This document shows, piece after piece, positions 1 through 12,277 of a stretch of DNA of 64,000 nucleotides. The translations under genes and the position numbers were made by a program. Positions within the stretch are counted from its first letter, which is position 1, and the number at the start of each line of letters is the position of its first letter. Source of the DNA: Trifolium pratense (lineage: Eukaryota > Streptophyta > Magnoliopsida > Fabales > Fabaceae); assembly GCF_020283565.1 (NCBI RefSeq), contig NC_060061.1:43499362-43563361 (forward strand), written 5' to 3'. Under the pieces are notes generated by a model. The model was not told the DNA's origin. It worked only from the letters and a program-made list of their open reading frames with translations, and ran no database searches.

Positions 1-1869
1 AAGAAAAGTAACTCAAAGTATATCATACCACGAGGGCCTAGAAAGCTACCTATTATAGGAAATATACACAATCTAATAAGCTCTCAACCCCATCAGAAAT
101 TAAGAGACTTGGCCAAAAAATATGGACCTGTAATGCATCTTCAACTTGGAGAGGTTTCAACAATCGTCATTTCATCACCCGAGTGTGCTAGCGAGGTGAT
201 GAAAACCCATGATATTCACTTTGCAACAAGGCCTCAAATCCTAGCTACAGAAATAATGACTTACAATAACACAAATATAGCTTTCTCTCCTTATGGTAAT
301 TATTGGAGACAGTTACGAAAAATATGCACATCAGAGCTTTTAAGCTTAAAAAGAGTAAACTCGTACCAACCAATTAGAGAAGAGGTGCTCTCCAATCTTG
401 TTAAATGGGTTGCTTCACAGAATGGATCGCCAATAAATTTCACTGAAGCTGTAATTTCATCAATATACACAATTGTTTCAAGGGCAGCCTTTGGCAGTAA
501 ATGTAAAGAGCAAGAAAAATTTATATCAGTGGTAAAACAATCAATAAAGGTTTCAGCAGGTTTTAACTTGGGAGATTTGTTTCCTTCTGCTAAATGGCTA
601 CAACATGTTACTGGTTTGAGGTCTAAGCTTGAGAGTTTTCATCGACAAACTGATCAGATATTTGAAAACATCATCAATGACCATAAAGTGGCAAAATACG
701 CCAAAGGCAAAGATGATCAAGGTGTAGAAGAAGATCTGGTAGACGTTCTCTTAAATTATGAGGATGGTAGCAACCAGGATTTTTCCTTAACAAAAGACAA
801 TATCAAGGCCATAATCATGGTAAGCATATTAACCCCTTTCAAACACTGTGAAGAAGAAAAAACTTTTTAAACTTAATTTAAATCTTTAAAACCTGTCCAA
901 GCTATACCTCCATATGAAATCTTTACAGCTGTTAAATATGTTGCCCGTGATTTTTGTACTTTGTAGTATCGGATGATATTTATAATTTGATTTCCATTTT
1001 CTGATTTTTATATTCACTTCAACTACTAAACATGATAGAATATAGAGTCAGAAATTCTCTTATAATTTTCATTTACAATTTTTGAAAACAGATTCAGCAA
1101 TTTAAGAAATTTTGGAATCGTCAAAATACGGTTTTCATTTTTTTTTCTTCTTTCTGAAAATATATCATTCTATCTTCTCTCTATCACTGCATGAGTATCT
1201 TTTTAAACATCCATGAATTAGCTCGACCTTATTGTAGCTACTTTTCAGGACATGTTTGGTGCTGGAAGCGAGACATCCGCAAACACCATAGATTGGGCAA
1301 TGGTAGAAATGGTAAGAGATCCAAGAATAATGAAGAAAGCACAAGCTGAGGTGAGAGAGCTTTTCAAACTGAAAGGAAGGGTTGATGAAAATTGCATCAT
1401 TGAACTCGATTATTTGAAATCAGTAGTCAAAGAAACCTTAAGGCTACACCCCCCAGCAGCTCTTATAGTAAGAGAATGTGGTCAAGCATGTGATATAAAT
1501 GGTTATCACATTCCGATTCAGACTAGGGTGATGATTAATGTTTGGGCAATTGCAAGAGATCCAAACTACTGGACTGAACCAGAAAAGTTTTATCCCGAGA
1601 GATTCATTGATAGCTCTATTGACTATAAAGGAAGTAATTTTGAGTACATTCCTTTTGGGGCTGGAAGAAGAATATGCCCAGGGACCATATTTGGATTAAG
1701 AAATATTGAGCAGGCCCTTGCAATGTTGTTGTATCATTTTGACTGGAAACTTCCAAGTGGAATCAGAAGTGAAGAATTGGATATGACTGAAGAATTTGGA
1801 GTCACACTGAGAAGAAAAAATGATCTTTTATTGCTACCTTTTTCTTATCATCCTTTGTCTGTCAAGTGA
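1..1869 (+). CDS. P450 locus A, CYP71D-like, 5' end cut by window edge
   Basis: Predicted ER-anchored haem-thiolate monooxygenase of the CYP71 clan. Exon 1 is open from base 1 to 819 and exon 2 runs 1249-1869; the 429-bp phase-0 intron has GT/AG borders. Comparison with locus C suggests about 34 N-terminal residues (the membrane anchor) lie left of the window. Visible motifs: hinge [12 protein letters not shown] at the very start, I-helix AGSETS at the start of exon 2, K-helix KETLR, PERF, and haem loop [11 protein letters not shown] with its cysteine. Compared with B and C it lacks one codon in the loop after the K-helix: [11 protein letters not shown] here, [12 protein letters not shown] in C. 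The proline before REC is gone. The frame is otherwise intact, so this is probably a functional gene of subgroup 1. Substrate unknown. Confidence 0.93.
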
Positions 1870-2894
1870 GCTCAACTAGAAGATATGTACTGTAAGTTCA
1901 AAGAAGAATATACAGAAATGAATATCGTGTAAAACTTACTTCAATGTTGCAAGCCATGACACATATTTGGAAATTATTTGTGGAATTATGTACCTGAAAA
2001 TGTAGAGTCAATTGAATGTTCAAAACTATATATTTTCTGCACAAAAGATATATAATTGGCCAGACAAGCAGGGCCTTTATTTTTTTTATAAATATTGTAT
2101 TGCTATACAGCTAACACTAAAGCATTTTTAAATACTTTAACAGATAAGCTAAATAAATCACATGATTAACAACTTGCTCTTGAAAGACAAAATTTATACA
2201 CAAACAAGACAAATCTCAACTTGCTTACAAAACTATTGAAGATTGACAAAGGGAAACTGAAAATCTTCCTAGCACTGGAATTTTAGATTATCTTTAAGTT
2301 GTAGCTTTCTCATGTGAAATTTTTTTATGCCAATAATTAGGCGGGCTCATTTTATAACAGCAATTATATTACAAAGAGACATACTGAACTGTCACGTGAA
2401 ATAAGAAGGCTATGTTAAACTACTACAAAAATGAATCATTGCTTACAGCATATCATGATAATTAACTAGTACACCCATGCCAAGAACACGGGCTAGAACT
2501 TCATTTTTTTTTTTTTATAAATTTAAAAAATGCCCTTCATTTTATATAGACACCAACTACAAAAACATGTGATAAACGAGGAGTAAATTTTAAAATTTTC
2601 AAGTCCAGGAAAGTTGTTGTATATGTTTGAATATACGATAATATCATATAATATCTTTAAAGTATTAGTATTATGTATGCATTTGTTTCTTTGGCCAGCT
2701 GTAAGGAATCAACAAACAGAAATATAATACGATTTGAAGAAGATATAAAACACATGACAAATTGATAACAGGGCATAAAACAAAACAGAAAATGTACAAG
2801 GACATTAATGTGAAGGAAAATGCTCAATAATGTGTGTATATATATAGACACTACACTAGCTATTAGGATATGCGTCATACTATCTTTCTTTAAC
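1870..2894. promoter_or_regulatory. A-B intergenic region with duplicated upstream modules
   Basis: No gene seen. Bases about 2103-2180 (GCTAACACT ... GATAAGCTAAATAAATCACATGAT) and 2330-2375 (CTCATTTTATAACAGCAATTA) recur upstream of loci E and F. Bases about 2671-2850 (TATGCATTTG ... GGCCAGCTGTAAGGAATC, then ACAGGGCATAAAACAAAACA and the TATA box at 2837-2846) recur almost unchanged upstream of locus C. The repeats show that promoter DNA was copied together with the genes. Confidence 0.7.
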
Positions 2895-4606
2895 ATGGCT
2901 CCATTAGTCCTCTACTTTGCATATCTTTTCTCATTTGTTGTTTTAACCCTTACCGTAAAAAAGATAAGAAAGAAGAAAAATAACTCAACTCATATTATAC
3001 CACGAGGACCTAGAAAGCTACCTATTGTAGGAAATATACACAATCTATTAAGCTCTCAACCCCATCGGAAATTAAGAGACCTGGCCAAAATATATGGACC
3101 CGTAATGCATCTTCAACTTGGAGAGGTTTCGACTATTGTCATTTCATCACCCGAGTGTGCTAGTGACTTGATGAAAACTCATGATATTCACTTTGCAACA
3201 AGGCCTAAAATCCTTGCTACAGAAATAATGTTTTACAATTCCACAAATATAGCCTTTTCTCCTTATGGTAATTACTGGAGACAGCTAAGAAAAATCTGCA
3301 CATTGGAGCTTTTAAGCTTATAAAGGGTCAACACATACCAACCAATTAGAGAAGAAGTGCTTTCCCATCTTGTCAAATGGATTTCTTCACAGAACGGGTC
3401 ACCAATCAATCTCACTGAAGCGGTAATTTCTACAATATACACAATTGTTTCGAGGGCTGCCTTTGGCAATAAATGCGACCAAGAAAAATTTATATCAGTG
3501 GCAAAAGAAGCAATAAAGCTTCTAGCGGGTTTTGACTTGGGAGATTTGTTTCCCTCAGCTAAATGGCTACAGAATCTTACTGGTATCAGGCCTAAACTTG
3601 ATTGGTTTCATCGACTAACTGACGAGATATTAGAAAACATCATGAATGAGCATAAAGAGGAAAAGTACACAAAAGAAAAGGATGACCAAGGAGAAGTAGA
3701 AAAGATCTGGTAGACATTCTCTTAAATAATGAGGATGGTAGCAACCTAGACTTTTCCTTAACAAAAAACAATATCAAGGCCATAATCCTGGTAAGTGTAG
3801 CCTCTTCCAAATACTTGGATGAAAAAAAACTTGTTTAATACATTAAAATTTAAATAAACATTTAAATCCTGCCCACTTCTTAATTATATCTCCATATGAA
3901 ATCTGCAATACTGTAAAATATTTCTCGTCTCTATAGCATTGGATGCTTTGTGCATGTGGTCTTTTTTTTTTTCTATATACTTTACAGGACATTTTTGGTG
4001 CCGGAGGTGACACATCAGCAAGCACCATAAATTGGGCGATGATCGAAATGATAAGGGATCCAAGAATAATGATGAAAGCATAAGCTGAGGTGAGAGATGT
4101 TTTCACAATGAAAGGAAGGGTTGATGAAAATTAACTCAATTATTTGAAATTAGTTGTCAAAGAAACCCTGAGGTTACACCCTCCAGCACCTCTTTTGCTA
4201 CCTAGAGAATGCTGTCAAGCATGTGAGATAAAGGGATATCAAATACCGATCAAGAGTAAGGTGATAGTCAATGCTTGGGCAATTGCAAGAGATCCAAACT
4301 ACTGGACTGAACCAGAGAGATTTTATCCGGAGAGATTCATTGATAGTGGTATTGACTATAAAGGGAGCAATTTTGAGTATATACCTTTTGGTGCCGGAAA
4401 GAGAATATTACCCGGGATGACATTTGGTTTGAGAAATACCGAGTTGACCCTTGCAACGTTGTTGTATCATTTTGACTGGAAGCTTCCAAGTGGAATCAGA
4501 AGTGAAGAATTGGACATGACTGAGGAGTTTGGAGTCATATTGAGAAGAAAAGATGATCTTTTATTGTTTAATTCCTTCTGTTTATCATCCTTTGCATGGA
4601 AAATGA
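2895..4606 (+). pseudogene. P450 locus B, CYP71D-like pseudogene
   Basis: Close relative of A and C, broken in at least six places. Exon 1 (2895-3790) starts at the same methionine as the internal ATG of C. It has an AAA-to-TAA stop at 3321-3323 and a 2-bp insertion near 3700 that shifts the frame to a TAG at 3711-3713. Exon 2 (3988-4606) has a CAA-to-TAA stop at 4081-4083, and a 9-bp deletion that creates TAA at 4132-4134. The haem loop reads [11 protein letters not shown], so the iron-ligating cysteine is leucine. A frameshift near 4566 scrambles the C-terminus. Splice borders remain GT/AG. The 3' flank up to about 4990 matches the 3' flank of C, so B and C are a tandem duplicate pair. Confidence 0.95.
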
Positions 4607-4626
4607 GCTTCACAAGAAGAAAATGA

Positions 4627-5525
4627 AACTTTTGGTGGTGTACCAGTAATATTTTTAGTACAGTGCCGAAAAGATACTATTAGATATATTACTAAGTTAC
4701 TAAATATTTCTACAGGAGGAAGGGCATAGGCCGAGAAGGCCAAAACTGACCAATGTTTGGTCAGTTTTTTATGGCAGTTATGATTTTTATTAATTATTTT
4801 TGTCAATTTATGTGTGTTGTTTGTAAGAATAAAATAAGAAAAGGGAAGCCATAGTGTTGTTTGTCAATTAGCTTGGTCTGGGAACAGTACCTTTTCCTTT
4901 TTCTGTCCTGTATAAAAGTCTTCTCTGTAACAGTGTGAATGTTGTAATCTGTTTCTGTTTAGAGATCAATTCTCTAGAGAACATTTAATACAATATTGTT
5001 GTTACTCACAAAGAAATCTACACCCTTAAGCCTTATGGTAAGGGATTAAAATCAAAATTTAATGTAAGGGACGAACTTATGTCGACATTAATAACGTAAG
5101 GGACCAATTTGAAACTTTTTAAACTTAAGAGAAAAAATTGAAATCTAAAATAAACGTAACGGAATAAATATGCAATTAAGCCTCAATAAAAACTAGATGC
5201 TTTCTACCAAAAAAAAAAAAAAAAACTAGATGCTACCCTTGCGTTTCACTTGTCTTTGAGTTTTTAACTGACGATGAATTGACATCATTTCTAAATAAAA
5301 TTGATATTTTACTCGGCACTAACTTCAGTTTACTCCAGCCATGGTTCCCACCTGCTTATGATCTTCCCAACTCTGTGCAAAACTGCATCGTTTAAACGAT
5401 GATCTTAACAATTGCATTATATTAGCCTATAGATCAGGTTCTGAATGTATAGGATCTTCCGGCTTAGGGAGGCATTGGAACCAGAAAAATAGGTGTGACC
5501 AACTATATACTTGTTGGTCAACATA
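4627..5525. other. B downstream region, no gene
   Basis: About 4600-4990 is shared 3' sequence with locus C (8422-8765), including a block around GTAACAGTGTGAATGTTGTA. About 5040-5190 resembles the right half of a common AT-rich TIR repeat (AAGGGACCAATTTGAAAC ... TGCAATTAAG); a fuller copy of that family lies at 52539-52888. Nothing coding seen. Confidence 0.5.
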
Positions 5526-5869
5526 TGTTAAGAAGTCCCACATCGGTTGAGAGATGGCCTGACTAAGTGTTTATAAACTAGAGGCAATCCTCACCTTAAA
5601 AGCCGGTTTTGTAGGGTTGAGTTAGGCCCAATACCCAATTCTAAGATGGTATCAGAGCCTCTCCAAGATCCGTTGGGCCACCCGATATCGGGTCACCTAC
5701 CATTTATATCCGCGTACCAAGCCCAATGGCGCTGGACGCGAGGGGGTGTGTTAAGAAGTCCCACATCGGTTGAGAGATGGCCTGACTAAGTGTTTATAAA
5801 CTAGAGACAATCCTCACCTTACAAGCCGGTTTTGTAGGGTTGAGTTAGGCCCAATACCCAATTCTAAGA
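5526..5869. mobile_element. TRIM-type miniature LTR retroelement
   Basis: Two direct 121-bp LTRs at 5526-5646 and 5749-5869 both start TGTTAAGAAGTCCCACATCGG and end CCCAATTCTAAGA. They differ at about two positions. Directly after the first LTR is TGGTATCAGAGCC (5647), the classic primer-binding site complementary to initiator Met-tRNA. Just before the second LTR is a purine tract (GCGAGGGGG). The element is flanked by a 5-bp direct repeat ACATA at 5521-5525 and 5870-5874. The internal part is only about 100 bp with no coding capacity, so it is non-autonomous. TRIM is the best class; the family name is not assigned. Confidence 0.92.
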
Positions 5870-6617
5870 ACATACCCTTAGTTAATTTTAGGTGTCGTTT
5901 TAAGGTTATCCACAGATACCAATAAAATCAATAAATTTTGCTACCTTTGATGAAAATATTTGTCTTTTCCCTAAAATACTCTTAATTATTTAGTATTTCA
6001 TGTCATATACTCCTACTTCTTCGACAATGAATAGTTAAGGGTCTTATTGACAAATCAATAATTAATGTTACATTGAATTTTGAAAACAGCTACTAAATAG
6101 AAACAAAATACTTCTACAAAAACCACATGTAATTAGAAAATGAGGGAGTATTTAATTTTTTTAGTTCTTGATTACTGCAACCAAATACAAAAAGTTATCG
6201 AGAAGCAAATTTTTAAATTTTCAAGTCAGGAAGGTTGTTTTTATATGTTATAATTTGCGATAACATCATATAATATCTTTCATATTATATTAAGTATAGT
6301 ATTATATATGCATTTGATTCTTTGGCCGGCTGTAAGGAATCAACAAATAATAGCCATTTAAAAACTATATTGTTGCTTTCAATTTGGTCAGTGAAGGACA
6401 GGAACTCTTACTTTTGAATAATAAGCCAATGATTTCATTGGACACAGAGGAACCTATACAGCTTTACATCTGAACTAATTTGTAAGGTTCAATCTTTTAA
6501 ATATTAGATATACTACAATTTGGAGATGTCAAACGTAGGACAAACTGATGACAGGGCATAAAACAAAACAGAAAATGTACAAGGACATTAATGTGAAGGA
6601 AAGTGCTCAATAATGTG

Positions 6618-6671
<54 letters not shown>

Positions 6672-6684
6672 TAGCTAGTAGGAT
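5870..6684 (+). promoter_or_regulatory. Upstream region of locus C with TA microsatellite in the core promoter
   Basis: About 6225-6350 and 6540-6670 match the promoter of locus B (same block ACAGGGCATAAAACAAAACA and GACATTAATGTGAAGGAAA). Where B has a short TATA box, C has an expanded (TA)n tract at about 6624-6666, ending some 20 bp before the first ATG. The tract occupies the expected TATA/leader position, so length variation could affect transcription start. Confidence 0.65.
6624..6666. repeat. (TA)n microsatellite
   Basis: About 21 TA units about 20 bp before the ATG of locus C, where B has a short TATA box. Confidence 0.95.
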
Positions 6685-8421
6685 ATGGCTCATAATATGT
6701 TTTTTGCCATGGCTCCATTAGTCCTCTATTTTACATATCTTCTCTCCTTTGTCCTCTTAACCCTTATGGTACAGAAGATAAGAAAGAAGAAAAGTTACTC
6801 AACTTATAACATACCACGAGGGCCTACAAAGCTACCCATTATAGGAAATATACACAATCTGTTAAGCTCTCAACCCCATCGGAAATTAAGAGACCTGGCC
6901 AAAAAATATGGACCCGTAATGCATCTTCAACTTGGAGAGGTTTCGACTATTGTCATTTCATCACCCGAGTGTGCTATGGAGGTGATGAAAACCCATGATA
7001 TTCACTTTGCAACAAGGCCTAAAATCCTTGCTACAGAAATACTGTCTTACAATTCTACAAATATAGCTTTTGCTCCTTATGGTAATTATTGGAGACAGCT
7101 ACGAAAAATTTGCACAATGGAGCTTTTAAGCCTAAAAAGGGTCAACTCATACCAACCAATTAGAGAAGAAGTGTTTTGCAATCTTGTCAAATGGATTGCT
7201 TCACAGAACGGATTGCAAATCAATCTCACCGAAGCTATACTTTCTTCAATATACACAATTGTTTCGAGGGCAGCCTTTGGCAATAAATGCAAAGACCAAG
7301 AAAAATTTATAACATTGGTAAAAGAAACAGTAAAGGTTGCAGCAGGTTTTGACTTGGGAGATTTGTTTCCCTCAGCTAAATGGCTACAGCATGTTACTGG
7401 TTTGAGGCCTAAGCTTGAGGGGTTTCAGAAACAAACTGATCAGATACTAGAAAACATCATCAATGAGCATAAAGAGGAAAAGTACACTAAAGCCAAACGT
7501 GATCAAGGTGAAGTAGAAGATCTGGTTGATGTTCTCTTAAATTATGAGGATGGTAGTGACCAGGACTTTTCCTTAACAAAAAACAATATTAAGGCTATAA
7601 TCCTGGTAAGCGTATTAACCTCTTCCAAATCTTTGAAGAAAAACTTGTTTACTACTGTAAAATCTTTGAAGCTTTGAAATATTTCCCACATGATTTGTCT
7701 ACTCTGTAGCATTGGTTGTTATCTACAAGTTGTCTTTTTTCTGTATCGCTTTAAATACTCTTCAATTAGCTTGACCTTATTGATAGCTACTTTTCAGGAC
7801 ATTTTTGGTGCTGGAGGTGAAACATCAGCAAGCACCATAGATTGGGCAATGGTAGAAATGATAAGGGATCCAAAAATAATGAAGAAAGCACAAGCTGAGG
7901 TGAGAGGGCTTTTCTCAATGAAAGGAAGGGTAGATGAAAATTACATTAACGAACTCAATTATTTGAAATTGGTTGTCAAAGAAACCCTGAGGTTACACCC
8001 TCCAGTTCCTCTTTTGCTACCAAGAGAATGTGGTCAAGCATGCGAGATAAATGGTTATAAAATACCGATTAAGAGTAAGGTGATAGTCAATGCTTGGGCA
8101 ATTGCAAGAGATCCAAACTACTGGACTGAACCAGAAAGATTTTATCCAGAGAGATTCATTGATAGTGATATTGACTATAAAGCGAGTAATTTTGAGTACA
8201 TTCCTTTTGGTGCCGGAAGAAGAATATGCCCAGGGAGCTCATTTGGGTTGAGAAATATTGAGTTGGCCCTTGCGTTGTTGTTGTATCATTTTGACTGGAT
8301 GCTTCCAAGTGGAATCAGAAGTGAAAAGTTGGAAATGACAGAGGAATTTGGAGTCGCAGTGAGAAGAAAAGATGATCTTTTTTTGGTTCCTGTTGTTTAT
8401 CATCCTTTGAATGTCACATGA
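6685..8421 (+). CDS. P450 locus C, CYP71D-like, complete
   Basis: Complete predicted P450 of 514 residues. Exons are 6685-7605 and 7798-8421, joined in phase 0 by a 192-bp intron. Residues about 9-32 form the hydrophobic signal anchor, followed by a basic stop-transfer patch (RKKK) and the hinge [14 protein letters not shown]-helix AGGETS is at about 312-317, K-helix ETLR at 369-372, PERF at 424-427 and the haem cysteine at 451 in [11 protein letters not shown]. All signature residues are present. An in-frame ATG at 6709 is the start used by the paralogue B, where the upstream ATG leads to a stop. The protein could therefore begin eight residues later. Likely NADPH-P450 reductase-dependent hydroxylase of a specialised metabolite; substrate unknown. 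Confidence 0.96.
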
Positions 8422-9180
8422 GCTTCACAAGAAGAAAATGAAACCTTTGGCAGTGTACTAGTAATGTTTTTAGTAGGGTGCCGAAAAGATACTATTAGAT
8501 CTCTTACTAAATATTGCTACAGTTATGATTTTTACTAATTAATTATCGTTGTCAATTATGTGTGTTGTTTGTAAGAATAAATAGGAAAAAGAGAATTCAT
8601 AGTTGGTAGTCTAGAAGTTATTAAGTGATTAATTGGGAGGGAGAGAACTAAGCTCTCAATTATGTGTCCTGTGTAAAACTCTTCTCTGTAACAGTGTGAA
8701 TGTTGTATGTAATATGTCTCTGTTTTGAGATGAATTCTCCAGAGAACATGTAATAAAATATTGTTATTCAGTATATAATACATAAGGGATTGAAATTTTC
8801 AATAACTCGCAAACATATCTGCACCCTTAAGCCTTACTATATAAGGGATTGTAATTTACCTCTCCCTTCCCTTTCAATAAAATCCCTTGCATTGCACAAG
8901 TCCTTTAATTTTTTAACAAGTGGTGAATTTACCTCTGTCATTTATAAATAATTGATTTTTCACTCAGCCTTTTTTGTAAAGGCATCAACAATGTCATGGT
9001 AATATGAGAAATATAACTGAAATGTCCCAAACTTTAATTCATTCCTTCACTATCTATGGTTTAAGGCATCAAATAATAAATAGACTAATCATGTAACTAT
9101 TGTTATCCTTGAGAGTAAACTGAAAAGCATTAAGTTTGAACTAAATGACATGTTTCATTCAATCTTCAAGTTGCTTCTCA
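8422..9180. other. C downstream region, no gene
   Basis: 8422-8765 is the 3' flank shared with B and carries AATAAA-like signals near 8750. The rest is AT-rich and I see no gene. Confidence 0.5.
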
Positions 9181-9235
9181 AGAAATAACTATAAGTGTGG
9201 GAATAACAAACAATCACGTGTGGTAACTTTCGAAG

Positions 9236-9640
9236 TAATTATGACTAACATCAAACGTTTTTCATGATCCGGCCAATATGATTGATTGACATTATAAAAA
9301 ATCTTGACATTAGCAGTATATATGAAAGATATCAGGACTCACCGAAGCACCAGAGGCCAAAGCATCTCATGCATAATTTGTTTCACTCCTGTTCTCGAAA
9401 CCATCTCAATGCTCTCTTCCATCTTGCTTCTCAATGTATGGAAAAAAAAGTTCTGACAAAGAGAAATGAGCAATTTTTAATCAACCTCTCAAACAAGAAT
9501 ACACAATAGTGGATAGAGAAAATAATATTACAAAGTGTGTGTACTTACAAAAATACATGATCATTGGTCATATATTTTACTGCTGCATTTCATCGAACAC
9601 CTCAAGAGCAGCTTTGTGAACCACAAATTGGCGTCATATT
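9236..9640 (-). pseudogene. Unidentified non-P450 gene remnant
   Basis: On the minus strand a short frame ends KAALEVFDEMQQ-stop, with the stop codon at 9577-9579. An earlier exon-like piece lies at about 9330-9440 (LRSKMEESIEMV). The same two pieces, in the same order, recur at about 26,940-27,530, and the terminal piece alone recurs near 10,468. Protein family not recognised. It appears to be the tail of an unrelated gene copied together with the P450 blocks. Confidence 0.5.
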
Positions 9641-11060
9641 GGAGATATTGGATTATCGTTACATTGGTGCATAACTTAGTTTCTTAGTAGAACAGTCAGT
9701 CATGAGAGGAAGGAATACAAACAAAAGTATTTGTAAGTACTATCTCCCATTTTATAGGACTCTTGGAAGATGGGTTTTGAAGAGATACAGGTCTGTTTAT
9801 TTCAGCTTTAAAAAAATAGATTTTTTCTTTGTATTTTTGAAAATAGATTTTCTAAAATTGGTTTTCAAAATATTACAAATTTTTTTATATTCATTTTTTT
9901 TCTAAATTGAAAGACTAATTTTAACATCATATAACATAAACACATATTATTGGAGATCAAAACATAGTCAAAACCACAATTTTATCAAAAAATTGTATTT
10001 TAAAAATGATTTTTATGAAAATCTATTTGAAATAGCTTCAAAATTAAATGATTTTTCGAAATTTTGATATCAAAAAAAGTTTCAATAAAATGATCAAATA
10101 GCTAAAATAACATTTTAAGAATAACTGTTGAAACAAAATTTTCATTTGAAGCTTTTATTTGTAAATTTTTTTTTACACAAAATTATGTAACACTATAAGA
10201 ATCTATTTTAAAAATATCTATAACAAACATGCCCTTAATCGAGTCCTCACTCATAATTTTAATTCCTATAAAAATATCTTAAATTTGGATTGGATTCCCT
10301 TAAAGTGAATTTGAATTGGCGCTGGACTTGATAAGGAGACCACAATTTGATCCCCATAATTGCAATTGGCAGGAGGCTGAAATGACCCCGAACCGAAATA
10401 GGAGGTCCGGTGGACCGGATACAAAGTGTGTGTACTTACAAAAATACATGATCATTGGTCATATATTTTACTGCTGCATTTCATCGAACACCTCAAGAGC
10501 AGCTTTGTGAACCACAAATTGGCGTCATATTGGATTATCGTTACATTGGTGCATAACTTAGTTTCTTAGTAGAATAGTCGGTCAAGAGAGGAAGGAATAC
10601 AGACAAAAGTTTTTATAGGACTCTTGGAAGATGGGTTTTGGAGAGATATAGGGTCCTTCAGCTTTAAAAAAATAGATTTTTTCTTTGTACTCTTAAAAAT
10701 AGATTTTTTAAAATTGGTTTTCAAAATATTAGAAGTTTTTTTATATTTGTCTTTTTCTAAATTGAAATATTAATTTTGACATTATATAATATAAACACAC
10801 ATTATTGGAGATTAAAACATAGTCAAAATCACAATATTTTCAAAAATCTATTTGAAATAACTTAAAAATTAAATGATTTTTCGAAATTTTGATATTCAAA
10901 AAAAGTTTCAATAAAATAATCAAATACCTAAAATAACATTTTAAGAATAACGGTTCAAACAAAATTTTCATTTGATGCTTTTAATTTTCTCCACAACTGC
11001 GATTGGAAGGAGACTGAAATGACCCCGAACCGGAATAGGAGGTCCGGTGGACCGGATACT
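9531..11060. repeat. Direct duplication, about 0.6 kb, two copies
   Basis: 9531 to about 10,170 and 10,423 to about 10,990 are direct copies. Both begin CAAAGTGTGTGTACTTACAA and run through the gene remnant into an AT-rich block beginning near TTTCAGCTTTAAAAAAATAG. A third shared block (GACCCCGAACCG ... GGTCCGGTGGACCGGATAC) lies at about 10,384-10,421 and 11,020-11,058. The AT-rich block resembles sequence in terpene synthase intron 6 (about 36,171-36,300). The GACCCCGAACC block resembles sequence in terpene synthase intron 2 (about 38,520-38,590). No coding capacity. Confidence 0.7.
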
Positions 11061-11182
11061 GGTGATGAAAATAAAATAAAGTTGGTTTCAAGTGAATTAT
11101 TAGTGTAAATTAAATTATAAAAAAAATAGTGTAAATTAAATAATATTAATCAACAATTAATTAATAAAACATTAAATATAAA

Positions 11183-11281
11183 TATTGTTTTTTTTTTTGT
11201 TACAATGGAGCTAGAGAGGATCGAACCTAGGACATCCTGCATATTATCCAAACCCTTCACCATTAGGATAAACGTAGTGGC
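11183..11281 (-). mobile_element. tRNA-derived SINE, family 2
   Basis: Minus-strand SINE beginning TAAGCCACTA, with a pol III B-box-like GGTTCGATCC and a poly(A) tail (poly-T on the plus strand near 11,188-11,200). It is flanked by the 11-bp direct repeat TTAAATATAAA at 11,172-11,182 and 11,282-11,292. Related copies are at 27,381 and 28,325, and a partial, near-identical one at about 13,311-13,382. Confidence 0.8.
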
Positions 11282-11304
11282 TTAAATATAAACTAGTATA
11301 AATT

Positions 11305-11323
11305 ACCCGTGCATTGCACGGGT
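11305..11323. repeat. Perfect 9-bp hairpin
   Basis: ACCCGTGCA-T-TGCACGGGT is a perfect GC-rich inverted repeat in very AT-rich DNA. It could be a transposon end or a recombination relic; no element could be delimited. Confidence 0.5.
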
Positions 11324-11664
11324 TAGTTTTTACTTATAAAAATATAAATTTTTTATTTTTCTACGTTCAAAATTAAATTTTTTAAATTTTAAACATATAA
11401 GTAATTTATATTAAACAGTCATTCATTCATATACTTGTAAAAGTTTAATAAAAAAAAATACTTGTAAAAGTTTCAACCCCGTGGTCTATGAATATAGTTG
11501 GTAAATTTTGACATTATTAGGGGGACCGAACTTCAAACCCTAAATTCTTTATTTCTCTACATTGAGTCTAGTCACTAATATAACCTATAGAAATTTCATC
11601 CCATGTATAAAAATTTGGATGTTCCACCCATCATAAATATATCAGAATTTGGATGAACCTTCAT

Positions 11665-12217
11665 CCTAAAATATTTCTAGCAAAGTCATTGGTGACTATA
11701 TTTCCTATTTTTTTGTGGATTCGAATTTTCATTGCCCATCTTAATGGTCTCTTAATTATTTTGTGCGAAAATTTTAATGACAATATTTCACTCTTTTTTT
11801 TTTCTTTTATGAATTCATAATTGACTAATGTGTTTATTGACAACAATATGAATATTAACGAAAATATTTACTAATAAAAATTTAAACGCCATACATAAAG
11901 TGTTTAAAATATTTAGTTAATAATATTTATAAAAATTATTTCTTTTGAAAATTTAAATGTATTCATGTTAAAAAAATAGAATAAGATGTCAAAATATTTC
12001 CTAAAATATTTCTAGAAAAGACATCGGTGAAAATATTTGCTATTTTTTTATGGATTCAAATTTTCATTGACCATCTTAATGGTCCCTTAATTATTGCGTT
12101 GCAATTTTAATGATAATATTTCACTCTTTTTTTCCCTTTTATGAGTTCATATTTGCTTTGACTAATGTGTTTATTGACAAAATATGAATATCACGAAAAT
12201 ATTTACTAATAAAAAAC
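11665..12217. repeat. Direct repeat of about 215 bp, two copies
   Basis: 11,665-11,880 and 12,000-12,217 both begin CCTAAAATATTTCTAG and share GACTAATGTGTTTATTGACAA and AAAATATTTACTAATAAAAA. They diverge by scattered substitutions and small indels. No coding capacity. Confidence 0.7.
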
Positions 12218-12277
12218 AAAGACACGTTTGCATGAGTTTGTTGCTACTCCTCTGATCACTCGTAATAAGTTAAATAA

